Counted from the stretch's first letter, positions 29,636 to 37,990 are shown. The stretch: DNA of 39,029 nt from Actinomycetes bacterium (GCA_023460315.1 JAEWQO010000089.1:1-39029); one strand, 5' to 3'. The notes: a model not told the origin generated them from the sequence alone. Made by a program: numbers and translations.

Positions 29636-30803
29636 AGCGTTGCCTCCTCACGAACAGGGCTGATCCGGCGAACAGCACGGCGGCCATTGCAAGAAGGATG
29701 CCTGCTTTTTGGGCAAACGGTAGAAAGGAGTCGTAGTAGTACAGGCTGTAAAACAAATCGGTGACCACCTTTGCCGGGTTTAACGCAGCAAGGGCCGGAT
29801 AGGAACGGGCGATGCTGTCGGCCAGCTCCATGCACGGTTCGCCATACAGTCCTGCAAAGAGAGACAGAAAGCAGGTGATGCCGGTGAGCACGCCAGCCTT
29901 GATTCCGAGGCCGATTTTCGGCAGCGATCCCAAGAACGTTCCGAACGCGGTTGCAAACAGTGCCGCTATGGCAATGCCGGCGATGCAGGCTCCTTCCCTT
30001 CCGGCGAAATCGATGCCTCCAACAAACCGGATGTAGAGAAATGCTGCCATGAGACAGATAAACGAGATCGTCCAACTTGCCGCCAGGGTTGCCGTCAGGG
30101 TTTTCCCGCGGCTCGTTGCGCCGAGCGCCCGACGCGCGCCAAGCGCCGATAGATTCGGTTGCATCTCGCAGATGGCCAGCATGCCCACATGGCCACAGAA
30201 CAACGCCGCCATGCCGAGCAGCGCGTAGTAGTAGCGTACCGACTGGGCCGGTGCCGCATGGGTGAGCGACACCTGTTCCGTGAACTTTCCTCCAGCGAAT
30301 GCGTTTGAGATTCGTGCTGGGTCGGTCAAAGCCGTCGGGTCATCGGCAGCGATGGTGGCGAGAAGGTTTGCGTCTCTCACATAGGTGTCAACGACGGTGT
30401 TGAGGATGGTGCGTCCAATCTGTTCCACCCCTAGACCGCCGGCATCAGGGGGAACGATCAGCTGAGGGGTTCCTTTCGCGCTGACTGAGATGATCCCAAC
30501 GACCTCATCGTTTGCGAGGGCCTCCGTTGCCTCGTCTGCGTTGGAATAGCTCTGCACGTCAAGAAGCTGGTCCGTTCCGGGTGTTCCAAGTTGTTCCACG
30601 ATGCTGGCGAATTCTGGCGCATTGTCGTAGTTGTCGTCACATACGACAGCGGTGGGCACGGGATCAAACGATGTCGCATCATCGAGGTTGGCGAACATGA
30701 TCATGAACATGGTTGAGAGGATGAGGGGGAAGGCAAGCGCCCATATGAGCAGCTCCCGTTTGCGCGCCAATACGGCGATCGCTCCCCGGTAAACGTTCCA
30801 CAT
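29622..30803 (-). CDS. ABC-2 type transporter permease
   Basis: The 393-residue permease has the same layout as its partner: a membrane segment near 17-37, an extracellular domain (FDPVPTAVVCDDNYDNAPEF, NDEVVGIISV), and several membrane segments after about 190. It likely pairs with the downstream permease and the ATPase encoded upstream (12 bases away). The two differ in sequence and probably form a heterodimer. Confidence 0.85.
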   Translation of the reverse strand: MWNVYRGAIAVLARKRELLIWALAFPLILSTMFMIMFANLDDATSFDPVPTAVVCDDNYDNAPEFASIVEQLGTPGTDQLLDVQSYSNADEATEALANDEVVGIISVSAKGTPQLIVPPDAGGLGVEQIGRTILNTVVDTYVRDANLLATIAADDPTALTDPARISNAFAGGKFTEQVSLTHAAPAQSVRYYYALLGMAALFCGHVGMLAICEMQPNLSALGARRALGATSRGKTLTATLAASWTISFICLMAAFLYIRFVGGIDFAGREGACIAGIAIAALFATAFGTFLGSLPKIGLGIKAGVLTGITCFLSLFAGLYGEPCMELADSIARSYPALAALNPAKVVTDLFYSLYYYDSFLPFAQKAGILLAMAAVLFAGSALFVRRQRYASL

Positions 30804-30814
30804 GTCAGATTCAC

Positions 30815-31753
30815 CTAGTCCCTGAGCTCTTTGCCGGTGACTTCGAGAAACACGTCATTCAGCGTAGGAGGTTCGGCATAGATGCGTCCTGCGTTCACGC
30901 CATACGATGAAAGCACCCCTAGTACATCAGCTACATTGTGCGTTCCGTTCTTGCAGCTCAATTCAAGTATGGTTCCATCAAATGAAACGCTGATGACGGC
31001 AGGAAGCGATCGCAGGGCTTTCATTGCGGTATCCTCGAGAGCATCGATTTCGATGCGGATGTGCTCTCCTGTGCCTATCATGGCTTTCAGTTCGTCATTG
31101 GTGCCGGTTGCCAGCGCCCGCCCTTGGTCCATGATCATGATGCGGGTGCATATTTCCTCAACTTCCTCCATATAGTGGCTCGTGTATACAATGGTCGATC
31201 CCTGTGCATTCAAGCGGAGGATGCCTTCCAGGATGGCGTTACGGCTTTGAGGATCAACGGCAACGGTGGGCTCGTCAAAGAAGATGAGCTCTGGTTTGTG
31301 CGCGATGCCGCAGGCAATGTTGAGGCGACGAAGCAGCCCGCCGGAGAGTTTCCGTGGACGGAACTTGACGTAGTCCTCAAGGCCCACAAAGGCGATCGCC
31401 TCGTCAACCAATGCTCGCCGCTGCGCTTTCTCCTTTATATACAGCGCGCAGAAGTAGTCGATGTTTTCCCGCACCGTGAGCTCTTCAAACACAGCCACGT
31501 TCTGAGGAACAACACCTATCCGACGCTTGAGATCGTAGCGTGCCGGTTCCATGGGGCAACCGAATAGCCTGATGGATCCTTTGTCGTAGGTGAGCAGCTG
31601 CAGCATGCAGTTGATGGCGGTGGTCTTTCCTGACCCGTTCGGCCCGAGCAAGCCGAATATCTCGCCCTGCGCGATGTGAAGGTTGAAATGGTCAAGCGCG
31701 ATCATATCGCCATAACGCTTGACCACGTTGTCGACGGCTATGAGGTATTCCAA
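30815..31753 (-). CDS. ABC transporter ATP-binding protein
   Basis: The 312-residue ATPase has Walker A GPNGSGKT at 37-44, Q-loop in VVPQNVAVF, the signature LSGGLLRRLNIA, Walker B ELIFFDEP and the H-loop in VYTSHYMEE. The C-terminal 90 residues are typical of DrrA/YhaQ-like exporters. TTG 31753 is chosen as start because AAAGGAC precedes it and it puts AVDNVVKRYG at the N-terminus as in the family. An ATG at 31828 would add 25 residues unlike ABC proteins. Confidence 0.88.
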   Translation of the reverse strand: MEYLIAVDNVVKRYGDMIALDHFNLHIAQGEIFGLLGPNGSGKTTAINCMLQLLTYDKGSIRLFGCPMEPARYDLKRRIGVVPQNVAVFEELTVRENIDYFCALYIKEKAQRRALVDEAIAFVGLEDYVKFRPRKLSGGLLRRLNIACGIAHKPELIFFDEPTVAVDPQSRNAILEGILRLNAQGSTIVYTSHYMEEVEEICTRIMIMDQGRALATGTNDELKAMIGTGEHIRIEIDALEDTAMKALRSLPAVISVSFDGTILELSCKNGTHNVADVLGVLSSYGVNAGRIYAEPPTLNDVFLEVTGKELRD

Positions 31754-31921
31754 GGTTGCCTGTCCTTTCGTGAGGGTTCTGCACCATGATCGCGTTTCCG
31801 TGCCGCTGGCGCCAGTGAGGGGTGTCATCTGTTGGCATGCAAGGCATGACGGATGTCACAATTTCACGTCCTGCTGCATGTCTTGGGACCGTTCGAACGT
31901 GCGACCTGCTACCATGATCGC
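31754..31921. promoter_or_regulatory. Divergent control region between ABC exporter and two-component system
   Basis: The 168 bases separate the divergent operons. A perfect 10-base palindrome CGTTCGAACG is at 31890-31899, a candidate site for the response regulator. An extended -10-like TGCTACCAT is at 31907-31915, ending six bases before the ATG of the kinase, so the kinase transcript may be leaderless. No ribosome binding site is seen upstream of that ATG. Confidence 0.35.
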
Positions 31922-33037
31922 ATGGAAAGAGTCGTCGACAAAGTCATCGTGCTCCTCTGCTGCTTGGCGAGTCTTGCTGTGGTTTCTTGGGAGCCTGCCT
32001 TTCTTGTGGCTTTGCTGCTTGCTGTGGCGCAGACTGCAATTTCCGAGGCGGTACCGCGGCGGTATTCCTCGATCCCTGCCCTGGTCTTCTCTGCCACGGC
32101 TCTCTTCTATCTGCCTTTTGCGCTGTTTCTTCCCCTTTCTGTCTATGACATGGTGCGTGACGCACGTGTGGCAGTGCGAATATGCTGGATTCTGCCTGCG
32201 CTGGGAGCCGCTTTCCGCCTGTCTCCGGCCTCGGCCGTCGTCGTCGTGCTTGCCTGCGGGGTGGCCTGCCTGCTGTCTTTCCGTGCGGGAAAGGCCGAGA
32301 GCGAGCAGATTGCCTACCGTCGTGCGCGCGACAATGTGCGCGAAGCGTCTCTTGCGCTTGAAAGGAAGAACCGGGGCTTGTGCGAAAAGCAAGACCTCGA
32401 GGTTCGGCTGGCCACCTTGGCCGAGCGCGGTCGCATTGCCCGTGACATTCATGACAACGTGGGACACCTGCTTACCCGCTCCATCATGCAGGTTGAGGCG
32501 TTGCAGGTCGTTCACCGTGACGATGCTCAGGTATGCGATGAGTTTGCCCAGGTTGGAACGACGTTGCATGAGGCCATGGACACCGTGCGCACAAGTGTCC
32601 ACGATTTGCATGACGATGCGTTTGATCTTGAGGCGCAGATTGGAGAGGCGGCGGCCGGCATCACGTTGACTGTCGACGTGGACTATCGCGCGGCTGCGCT
32701 GCCGGTGGAGGTTGGCTACTGCTTCATTGCCATCATCCGCGAAGCGCTGTCGAATTCGTCCCGTCACGGAAATGCGGACCGCGTGTTCGTCTCTGTTGTC
32801 GATTATCCGGCGTTTTACCGTTTGGTCGTCCAGGACAATGGCTCGGTTGCTCTGTCTGACGGGGTGATTGGCGGTTCTGGCGGCGAATTGACCGTGCCGG
32901 GGCGACACGCTGCACAGGGCATGGGGCTTGCCACGATGGCGGATCGAGTCAGGGCGCTCGACGGCATGCTCCGCGTTGGGTATGACCGCGGATTCAAAGT
33001 GTTCGTCACCGTTCCCAAGGAAAAGGAGCAGCCATGA
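31922..33037 (+). CDS. NarL-type sensor histidine kinase
   Basis: The 371-residue kinase has four or five membrane segments in 1-120 and no obvious large sensor domain, suggesting it senses within the membrane. The HisKA_3 box ERGRIARDIHDNVGHLL holds the phospho-acceptor His177. The ATPase domain has REALSNSSRHGNA (N box, about 273-285), VVQDNGS and GMGLATMADRVRAL. ATG 31922 is preferred over the upstream GTG/ATG region because the membrane segment follows it directly. It overlaps the response regulator as ATGA. Confidence 0.88.
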   Translation: MERVVDKVIVLLCCLASLAVVSWEPAFLVALLLAVAQTAISEAVPRRYSSIPALVFSATALFYLPFALFLPLSVYDMVRDARVAVRICWILPALGAAFRLSPASAVVVVLACGVACLLSFRAGKAESEQIAYRRARDNVREASLALERKNRGLCEKQDLEVRLATLAERGRIARDIHDNVGHLLTRSIMQVEALQVVHRDDAQVCDEFAQVGTTLHEAMDTVRTSVHDLHDDAFDLEAQIGEAAAGITLTVDVDYRAAALPVEVGYCFIAIIREALSNSSRHGNADRVFVSVVDYPAFYRLVVQDNGSVALSDGVIGGSGGELTVPGRHAAQGMGLATMADRVRALDGMLRVGYDRGFKVFVTVPKEKEQP

Positions 33038-33744
33038 GCGAATCGCTTGGTCGCGCCGTTCGCGTGTGTATCGTGGATGACGATATCTTCGTCACCACAT
33101 CGCTTTCCACAATCCTTTCGGTCGAGCCCGATATCGCCGTGGTTGGCGAAGGGCATGACGGAAACCAAGCCATCGAGCTGTTTGAGCGTGAAAGGCCCGA
33201 CATCTTGCTCATGGACATTCAAATGCCGGAGAGGGACGGCCTCTCGGCGGCGATCCATATCCTTGGAAGGCATCCCCAAGCGCGCATCGTTCTTCTGACG
33301 ACGTTTTCTGATGACGAATATATCGTTCGTGCGTTGCGGATGGGGGCGAAGGGATATCTCATCAAGCAGGAGGTCGCCACCATTGCGCCAGCCTTACGAA
33401 CGATCATGGCGGGGCAGAGCGTGCTGGGCGGCGAAGTGCTCGGCAGGGTGGAGGCGCTTATGCGGGAAGGGGCGGTTGGACCCGACCCGGGCGAAAGCTC
33501 AGCTGTGGGCGATGGCAAGCTCGGTCTTTCGGGATCGAACAGCGCTGATCCTCGTATCGCCACTTTGACACCGCGGGAGCATGCCATCATGGAGCTTGTT
33601 GCCGAAGGGTTGGACAACAAAGAGATCGCGGGCCATCTATATCTCAGCGAGGGGACGGTGCGCAATCACATCAGCACCATTCTCCAGAAGCTGTCTTTGA
33701 AAAATCGTACCCAACTGGCCATCTGCTACTATCGCATGCTCTAG
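33034..33744 (+). CDS. NarL/LuxR-type response regulator
   Basis: The 236-residue protein has a receiver domain with acidic residues in VCIVDDDIF, phospho-acceptor Asp61 in LLMDIQMPERDG, Thr in LLTTFSD and Lys in GYLIKQEV. A variable linker joins it to a LuxR-type helix-turn-helix (about 175-230: LTPREHAIMELVAEGLDNKEIA, LYLSEGTVRNHI). With the coupled kinase it should regulate the divergent ABC exporter, by analogy with other such pairs. Confidence 0.9.
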   Translation: MSESLGRAVRVCIVDDDIFVTTSLSTILSVEPDIAVVGEGHDGNQAIELFERERPDILLMDIQMPERDGLSAAIHILGRHPQARIVLLTTFSDDEYIVRALRMGAKGYLIKQEVATIAPALRTIMAGQSVLGGEVLGRVEALMREGAVGPDPGESSAVGDGKLGLSGSNSADPRIATLTPREHAIMELVAEGLDNKEIAGHLYLSEGTVRNHISTILQKLSLKNRTQLAICYYRML

Positions 33745-33818
33745 GGCGTGCCGTGTGCTACGGGAACGTAACCGAATAAGGGAACATCCGTGCAGATCCT
33801 GTAGAGAATTGACTGAGA

Positions 33819-33827
33819 TGATATAAT
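33819..33827 (+). promoter_or_regulatory. Extended -10 promoter of the Veg-like gene
   Basis: TGATATAAT at 33819-33827 is a perfect extended -10 box (TG-N-TATAAT). No clear -35 hexamer is present at 17 bases. Transcription should begin near 33834, leaving a leader of about 40 bases before ATG 33877. Confidence 0.6.
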
Positions 33828-33876
33828 TTTAGCTTGTGATTACTGTATTCGAGACGACACGCGAGAAAGAGTGAGC

Positions 33877-34218
33877 ATGGATTTAGCAAAACAGGCCAAA
33901 ATCGTCGACTCCATTCATGATACGTTACATGACTTCGTCGGTCAACGCCTGAAAGTGCGCGCCAATATGGGACGCTCGAAGATCGTTGAGAGCGAAGGCG
34001 TGCTCATGCAGGTGCACCCCCAGCTGTTCATCATGGAAGTTGATCGTAAACGTGGCCGCACGGCCCGCCAATCTTATCAGTATGTCGATGTCTTGACCGG
34101 CATGGTTGAGCTGTCGCAGAACGGCGAGCCTCTTTTTGAACCGTTCGTTCCCGATTCTCTGCAAGAGGGTGTCCTTCCGGTTTCGGAAGATCACGAGAAC
34201 GAGACGGTTACGCCGTAA
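33877..34218 (+). CDS. veg: Veg family protein (DUF1021)
   Basis: The 113-residue protein matches Veg of Gram-positive bacteria over its first 80 residues: IHDTLHDFVGQRLKVRANMGRSKIVESEGVLMQVHPQLF and SYQYVDVLTGMVEL, given here by their order. Veg promotes biofilm formation in Bacillus subtilis by affecting SinR control. The added C-terminal 30 residues are acidic and not conserved. GTG 33871 is an alternative start two codons upstream; ATG 33877 follows an AAAGAG element. Confidence 0.85.
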   Translation: MDLAKQAKIVDSIHDTLHDFVGQRLKVRANMGRSKIVESEGVLMQVHPQLFIMEVDRKRGRTARQSYQYVDVLTGMVELSQNGEPLFEPFVPDSLQEGVLPVSEDHENETVTP

Positions 34219-34244
34219 GACTGAAGGAGTGCGAGATTCCTCTG

Positions 34245-34270
34245 GCGGGCGCTCAAGAAAGGGCGCTCGC
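34245..34270 (+). terminator. Hairpin after the Veg-like gene
   Basis: An eight-base stem with one G-U pair, GCGGGCGC at 34245-34252 and GCGCTCGC at 34263-34270, encloses a ten-base loop, 26 bases after the stop. It is followed by TGTGCGTTTG, a weak T-run. It is likely to end the short transcript. Confidence 0.4.
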
Positions 34271-34412
34271 TGTGCGTTTGGGGACAAACAGTGCCGAAAC
34301 GCCAGGTGAAGGGGATGAGAAGGGAAATTCCGAGAGGCGTGTTCAACCAAGAACCTGTATCACGGGTGAAAGCCAACAGCTCAAACACGTGGTAACCCAA
34401 TCATGGACCATG

Positions 34413-34613
34413 TCAGTCGGTCGATCCCCGCTGCCGCTGATCTGCGAGGTGGTCACGCGTTGCATCAGCCACGTCAGCAACTCTTTTCAACACGTCATCG
34501 CGGAGAGTTGCCACTTCTTCAGAGGTCGCCGCAGCGGAGAAGAGAGCATAGGCTGTCTCGCTGACGGTTGAGAGGATTCGCTGTTCGTTTTCAAATCGAT
34601 ACTCAGTAGTCAT
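34413..34613 (-). CDS. Small helical protein downstream of the LysR gene
   Basis: The 66-residue product starts MTTEYRFENEQRIL at ATG 34613 with an AAAGGGAAA element upstream. Most of it is helix, with SEEVATLRDDVLKRVADVAD in the middle and a charged end. It lies 105 bases downstream of the LysR stop on the same strand. No family recognised; codon use is typical of a coding frame, though it is short. Confidence 0.45.
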   Translation of the reverse strand: MTTEYRFENEQRILSTVSETAYALFSAAATSEEVATLRDDVLKRVADVADATRDHLADQRQRGSTD

Positions 34614-34718
34614 GGTGGGTTTCCCTTTCCAACGACGGGGATATGACCGAAAAGCTGAAACGGAGTTGGCTGGTTTTGCAAGCGTTCAGACAAGGCCGGT
34701 CTTTTGTTGGCGTTCGCT

Positions 34719-35633
34719 TCATCGGCATCCTTTCCTGATACGGGAGGCGGTGCTAACCAAGTAGCGCTCAAGGTTTGTGAGCGCAGAGTTGATTCGCGTG
34801 GCTTGATAGGCAAGGCAGAGGGGAAAATGAAGCGCATCTTTCTTTTCGAGGGGGACGAGTTTTGCCATCGGGTACTGAGAGGGGAGCGAGGGGTCGTTCG
34901 CCACGAATATGGCTCCTTGTTCTTCATCGAGGAATCGGTAATGTTGCTCGGGGATGGGAGGAAGCGCACGGAACGCCGTTGCCAGACCATGGCTGCTAAA
35001 GTGATGGTAAAGCGTGGGATAGCAATAGCGCAGATCCTCGGGCATGGCGATGGGAAATGCCTCCAGCTCTGCAAGACGGATGCTTGTCTTGCGAGAAAGA
35101 GGATGATTGCATGACAGGGCGACCAGGGGAGAGCAGGACAGCAATTTGACACAGACAATTCCCGGTTTGGCTGTTCTTCCGAAAACGATCGCGGCATCGA
35201 CCACCTGTTCCTCCAAGGCGGACAAACAGGAACCGCTTTGCCCGTAATGAAGCGTGAGATCGATTCGTGGGTAGGTGGAGACGAACGCATCAAAGTCGGA
35301 TGCTGCGATGACATTGCCTCGACAGGCGGATGTGGTGACGGCAACCGCAAGACGGCCTCGTTCATGTTCGAAAGAGGTGTAGTTCTTGGCGAGGGCTTCC
35401 AGATCGAGAAGACAGGAAAGAATCTCGGCTGATCGTTCGGCAAACACCGTGCCGAACTGCGTTGCCTCTACGCCACGTCCCGACTTTTGGAGCAGTTGAA
35501 TGCGCAGTTCCTTCTCAAGATCGCCGACAGCTTTCGACACGGCCTGGGGCGTGATGAACAACTCCCTGGCAGCGGTTGAGAAACTGCCGCATTGGACGGT
35601 GGCTACGAAGTATTCCAGTTGGTTGATATTCAA
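34719..35633 (-). CDS. LysR family transcriptional regulator
   Basis: The 304-residue regulator begins NINQLEYFVATVQCGSFSTAA, the LysR helix-turn-helix (with ITPQAVSKAVGDLEKEL as recognition helix), and has a typical effector-binding C-terminal part with PLVALSCNHPLS and LCLAYQATR segments. TTG 35633 is chosen because AGAAGG lies upstream and the length (304) then matches the family; an in-frame ATG at 35846 would add 71 residues without family resemblance. It diverges from the radical SAM gene and probably regulates it. Confidence 0.85.
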   Translation of the reverse strand: MNINQLEYFVATVQCGSFSTAARELFITPQAVSKAVGDLEKELRIQLLQKSGRGVEATQFGTVFAERSAEILSCLLDLEALAKNYTSFEHERGRLAVAVTTSACRGNVIAASDFDAFVSTYPRIDLTLHYGQSGSCLSALEEQVVDAAIVFGRTAKPGIVCVKLLSCSPLVALSCNHPLSRKTSIRLAELEAFPIAMPEDLRYCYPTLYHHFSSHGLATAFRALPPIPEQHYRFLDEEQGAIFVANDPSLPSQYPMAKLVPLEKKDALHFPLCLAYQATRINSALTNLERYLVSTASRIRKGCR

Positions 35634-35977
35634 TGATGCCAACCTTCTCGATACGCTATCGTAAATCGTTGTCCTACTATTATTATGAAGCATTAAATAA
35701 TTAATGCTTATCTCCAAATCATGTTGCCAAGTATACTGCTTTGCCGAAAAATATCTATTCGAATATGAAAGTAAAAGGGTGAAATCTCGCAAAAAATAGG
35801 ATTTGCCCACATAAAGAGAGTCCTCTATCACAAATTTCTGTTGCAATTTACAATTCTTAGTTGAATGTCGCGAGAGATTTTCCGAAATCCGTCAGGGAAA
35901 GTGGCTCCATATTTATCGTGGCGTGCTACTATTTCAGAAGGCGATTGTTTGAGATTCGAGCGAAGGCGAGGGCTCGT
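35634..35977. promoter_or_regulatory. AT-rich divergent region between LysR and radical SAM genes
   Basis: No gene is seen in these 344 bases. A perfect 9-base inverted repeat (AAGCATTAA at 35688-35696 and TTAATGCTT at 35701-35709, 4-base gap) lies in the LysR leader. TGCTACTAT at 35924-35932 is an extended -10-like box, about 46 bases before the radical SAM ATG. LysR-type proteins usually bind near both promoters in such a layout, so control of the maturase by this LysR is likely. The assignment is based on position. Confidence 0.5.
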
Positions 35978-37225
35978 ATGAGATTCAATGAGGATGTAGT
36001 CGCCTTCGACTATGCCGGCATACCCATGGTGGGAAACATGCAGACCGGCTATGCGATAGGGTTGACGCCCGAGGGTGCTGAGATATGCGCTCGGTTGCTT
36101 CAGGAAGATGTCCCGGGGCATGAGGTTGCAATGGTCGATGCGGCGCTGTTCGAGCATTTGCAGCGAGGTGGATTCTTTGCCGATGTGCCCGTTGCGTCCC
36201 GCGTGGCGGCCGCTTACCTTCATGTTACTCAACGGTGCAACCTTTCTTGTGTTGGATGTTATTCGCTTGATCCTCAGCGCAATGTCCTCGACGATGCTTC
36301 TCTCGAAGACATGTTGCATGCGGTGGATGAGCTTGCCTCTGTTGGCGTTGCCTCGCTGGTCATTTCGGGCGGAGAGCCCTTTCTGCGATCCGATCTGCCC
36401 GACATCGTTGCACATGCGAAGCGTGCCGGCATCGCGAAAGTGACCGTACTGTCGAACGGGACCTGCTTGTCGAAAAGAGCGCTTGAACAGCTTGCTCCCT
36501 CTGTCGACTGCGTTTCGGTGTCCTTCGACGGATGCTCGTCGTCTTCGCCGGCATATATCAGGGAGTGCCAACGATTCGATGAATTGGTGGATGCCGTGGG
36601 CATGGTCCGTGCTGCGGGCATTCCGGCGCACATCATCCCCACGGTGCATGGACGAAACATCAACGACCTTGCCGCATATTTGAAACTTGCCGACGATCTG
36701 GGCGCCTCGCTCAATTTCAGCTTGCTGACATGCGAGCCCGACGATGACCAGCTGGGAGCTTTGCTGCCCGATGGAGAGGCGCTTCGTGCGCTTGGCCACA
36801 GCATGCTGGTGCTGGGGGAGAAGAAACCCCTTGCGCTGCTTGACGCGCCGATTGGGCTGAATTTGACTGTCAAGTGCAATTGCGGTGCTGGTTTTCGGGA
36901 GCTGAGTGTCGGAGCCGACGGAACCGTCTATCCTTGCCATATGCTGCAACGCCCTGAACTGGCTATGGGCAATGCATTTACCGGCACCATTGCCGAGATG
37001 CTGGAGGGTGAGGTGAGCCAAAGGTTCCGTGCGTTGAACGCGGAGACCTTCGATGGCTGCTCCTCATGCCGATATCTACGAATATGCGGGGGAGGCTGCA
37101 GGGCTCGCTCGTTGTTCGCATCGGGCAATTTGGAATCGCGCGATTCCTATTGCACGATGACCCAAGCGTTCTACGATGGCTTGGGGGAGAAAATGACCGC
37201 ATCGTTGCACGCACGAGGGAGGTGA
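35978..37225 (+). CDS. Radical SAM/SPASM peptide maturase
   Basis: The 415-residue enzyme has an N-terminal domain (1-75) like the PqqD-type peptide-recognition (RRE) fold, a radical SAM core with the 4Fe-4S triad Cys87, Cys91, Cys94 (CNLSCVGCYS), a GGEP at 131-134 for AdoMet, and a C-terminal SPASM domain with Cys300, 302, 320, 361, 364, 370, 374 and 392 that should hold two more clusters. These proteins modify ribosomal peptides, forming thioether or carbon-carbon links. ATG 35978 follows GAAGGCGAGGG. Its stop lies inside the ribosome binding site of the 27-residue peptide gene. Confidence 0.9.
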   Translation: MRFNEDVVAFDYAGIPMVGNMQTGYAIGLTPEGAEICARLLQEDVPGHEVAMVDAALFEHLQRGGFFADVPVASRVAAAYLHVTQRCNLSCVGCYSLDPQRNVLDDASLEDMLHAVDELASVGVASLVISGGEPFLRSDLPDIVAHAKRAGIAKVTVLSNGTCLSKRALEQLAPSVDCVSVSFDGCSSSSPAYIRECQRFDELVDAVGMVRAAGIPAHIIPTVHGRNINDLAAYLKLADDLGASLNFSLLTCEPDDDQLGALLPDGEALRALGHSMLVLGEKKPLALLDAPIGLNLTVKCNCGAGFRELSVGADGTVYPCHMLQRPELAMGNAFTGTIAEMLEGEVSQRFRALNAETFDGCSSCRYLRICGGGCRARSLFASGNLESRDSYCTMTQAFYDGLGEKMTASLHARGR

Positions 37226-37230
37226 AAGAA

Positions 37231-37314
37231 ATGCTGTTTTATAGTGAAAGCAAGCTTATGACGACTTGTGCTTATCTTGGGTGGGGCGGAATATGTTTTG
37301 CTCCTGGATTTTGA
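37231..37314 (+). CDS. Candidate RiPP precursor peptide (27 residues)
   Basis: The short frame starts at ATG 37231, with GGGAGGTGA ending six bases before it, one of the best ribosome binding sites in the window, and only five bases after the maturase stop. The peptide has a polar leader (residues 1-12, with Tyr4, Glu6 and Lys8) and a core CAYLGWGGICFAPGF with Cys13 and Cys22, aromatic residues Tyr15, Trp18, Phe23 and Phe27, and many Gly. A size, position and composition like this are expected of a radical SAM-modified precursor. No matching family is known to me, and the product linkage is not predictable from sequence. Confidence 0.7.
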   Translation: MLFYSESKLMTTCAYLGWGGICFAPGF

Positions 37315-37319
37315 CATTT

Positions 37320-37349
37320 TTGAAGCCTCTTGGGAACAAGAGGCTTCAA
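37320..37349 (+). terminator. Strong terminator of the peptide cassette
   Basis: A perfect 13-base stem (37320-37332 with 37337-37349) has a GGAA loop, with T-rich runs on both sides. It starts five bases after the peptide stop and confirms that the peptide gene ends the transcript. Confidence 0.75.
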
Positions 37350-37382
37350 TTTAAGAGCCTCATTTGCTGCCTTGCTGAAATA

Positions 37383-37416
37383 AGTCGAATATAGATGGTA
37401 TCATTCTATATCGACT
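37383..37416. promoter_or_regulatory. Inverted repeat upstream of the DUF2975-XRE pair
   Basis: AGTCGA at 37383-37388 and TCGACT at 37411-37416 pair, with TATAG at 37390-37394 and CTATA at 37406-37410 inside, separated by one unpaired A. It lies about 24 bases before ATG 37440. It could be an operator for the XRE protein, or a leader hairpin. Confidence 0.4.
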
Positions 37417-37439
37417 CAGGACGTTGCAGGGAGAGTGGA

Positions 37440-37982
37440 ATGTTAGATAAAGGTGATCGGGAGACTTCGGATGCGCTAACTAGAGCAAATAAGGTATGTA
37501 GATTTATCAATATTGCTCTTAAGGCGACATCCTTAGTATTTATTGTTTTTTGGCTTATAGCTGCGGGTATAATGATTTATCCATTAATTGGCCCTGATTC
37601 AAATAGCTCTGGATACTCAAGTTTTCTGGCACCGTTTCTTTTCATCGGGCAGGGCGTATCTATTGCTGCTATGCTCATTGTGTTTATTAAGATTCTTTCA
37701 GATGTTTCGAAGGGTGAGTCTCCTTTTACGATGATGCAAGTTAAAAGACTTCGTATGATTGCGGGGCTCTTGTTGCTTTATGGATTTCTTGATTTTGCAG
37801 TGTCATTGAATACGGCCGCAGCCCAATTAAGTGGACTGGATGCTGGGTATATTTCAGTCAGTGGCAATGCTATTGTATTTCTCAATTTCTCTCCACTCAT
37901 CGCTGCGGCGGTTGTCTTTGCGTTCTCTTTCGTTTTCAAATATGGTGTTCTTTTGCAAGAACTTTCGGATGATACGTTGTAG
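37440..37982 (+). CDS. DUF2975 membrane protein
   Basis: The 180-residue protein has four membrane segments (about 29-55, 67-90, 108-130 and 145-170) with the DUF2975 motif in KGESPFTMMQVKRLRMIAGLLL. In Bacillus subtilis a DUF2975 protein (YoaS) is paired with a small XRE regulator (YozG), as here. Its role is unknown. The DNA is lower in GC than its surroundings, which may point to transfer. GGGAGAG precedes ATG 37440. Confidence 0.8.
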   Translation: MLDKGDRETSDALTRANKVCRFINIALKATSLVFIVFWLIAAGIMIYPLIGPDSNSSGYSSFLAPFLFIGQGVSIAAMLIVFIKILSDVSKGESPFTMMQVKRLRMIAGLLLLYGFLDFAVSLNTAAAQLSGLDAGYISVSGNAIVFLNFSPLIAAAVVFAFSFVFKYGVLLQELSDDTL

Positions 37983-37990
37983 GTGACTTG

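Noticed and set aside
31700..31775. Pilin-like string KGQATLEYLI in an N-terminal extension of the ABC ATPase
   Set aside because: It resembles a prepilin cleavage site by chance; it overlaps the ribosome binding site of the preferred TTG start, and the following residues are the normal first strand of an ABC ATPase.
31719..32669. Long plus-strand frame (316 codons) and minus-strand frame (350 codons, 31856-32908) over the kinase gene
   Set aside because: Both have Arg/Pro/Ser-rich shadow composition and contradict the clear histidine kinase motifs in the other frame.
35828..37021. Long open frame (397 codons) on the minus strand opposite the radical SAM gene
   Set aside because: It has no family resemblance, is rich in Arg, His and Gln, and lies antiparallel to a gene with intact cluster-binding motifs; it is a shadow of high-GC coding DNA.
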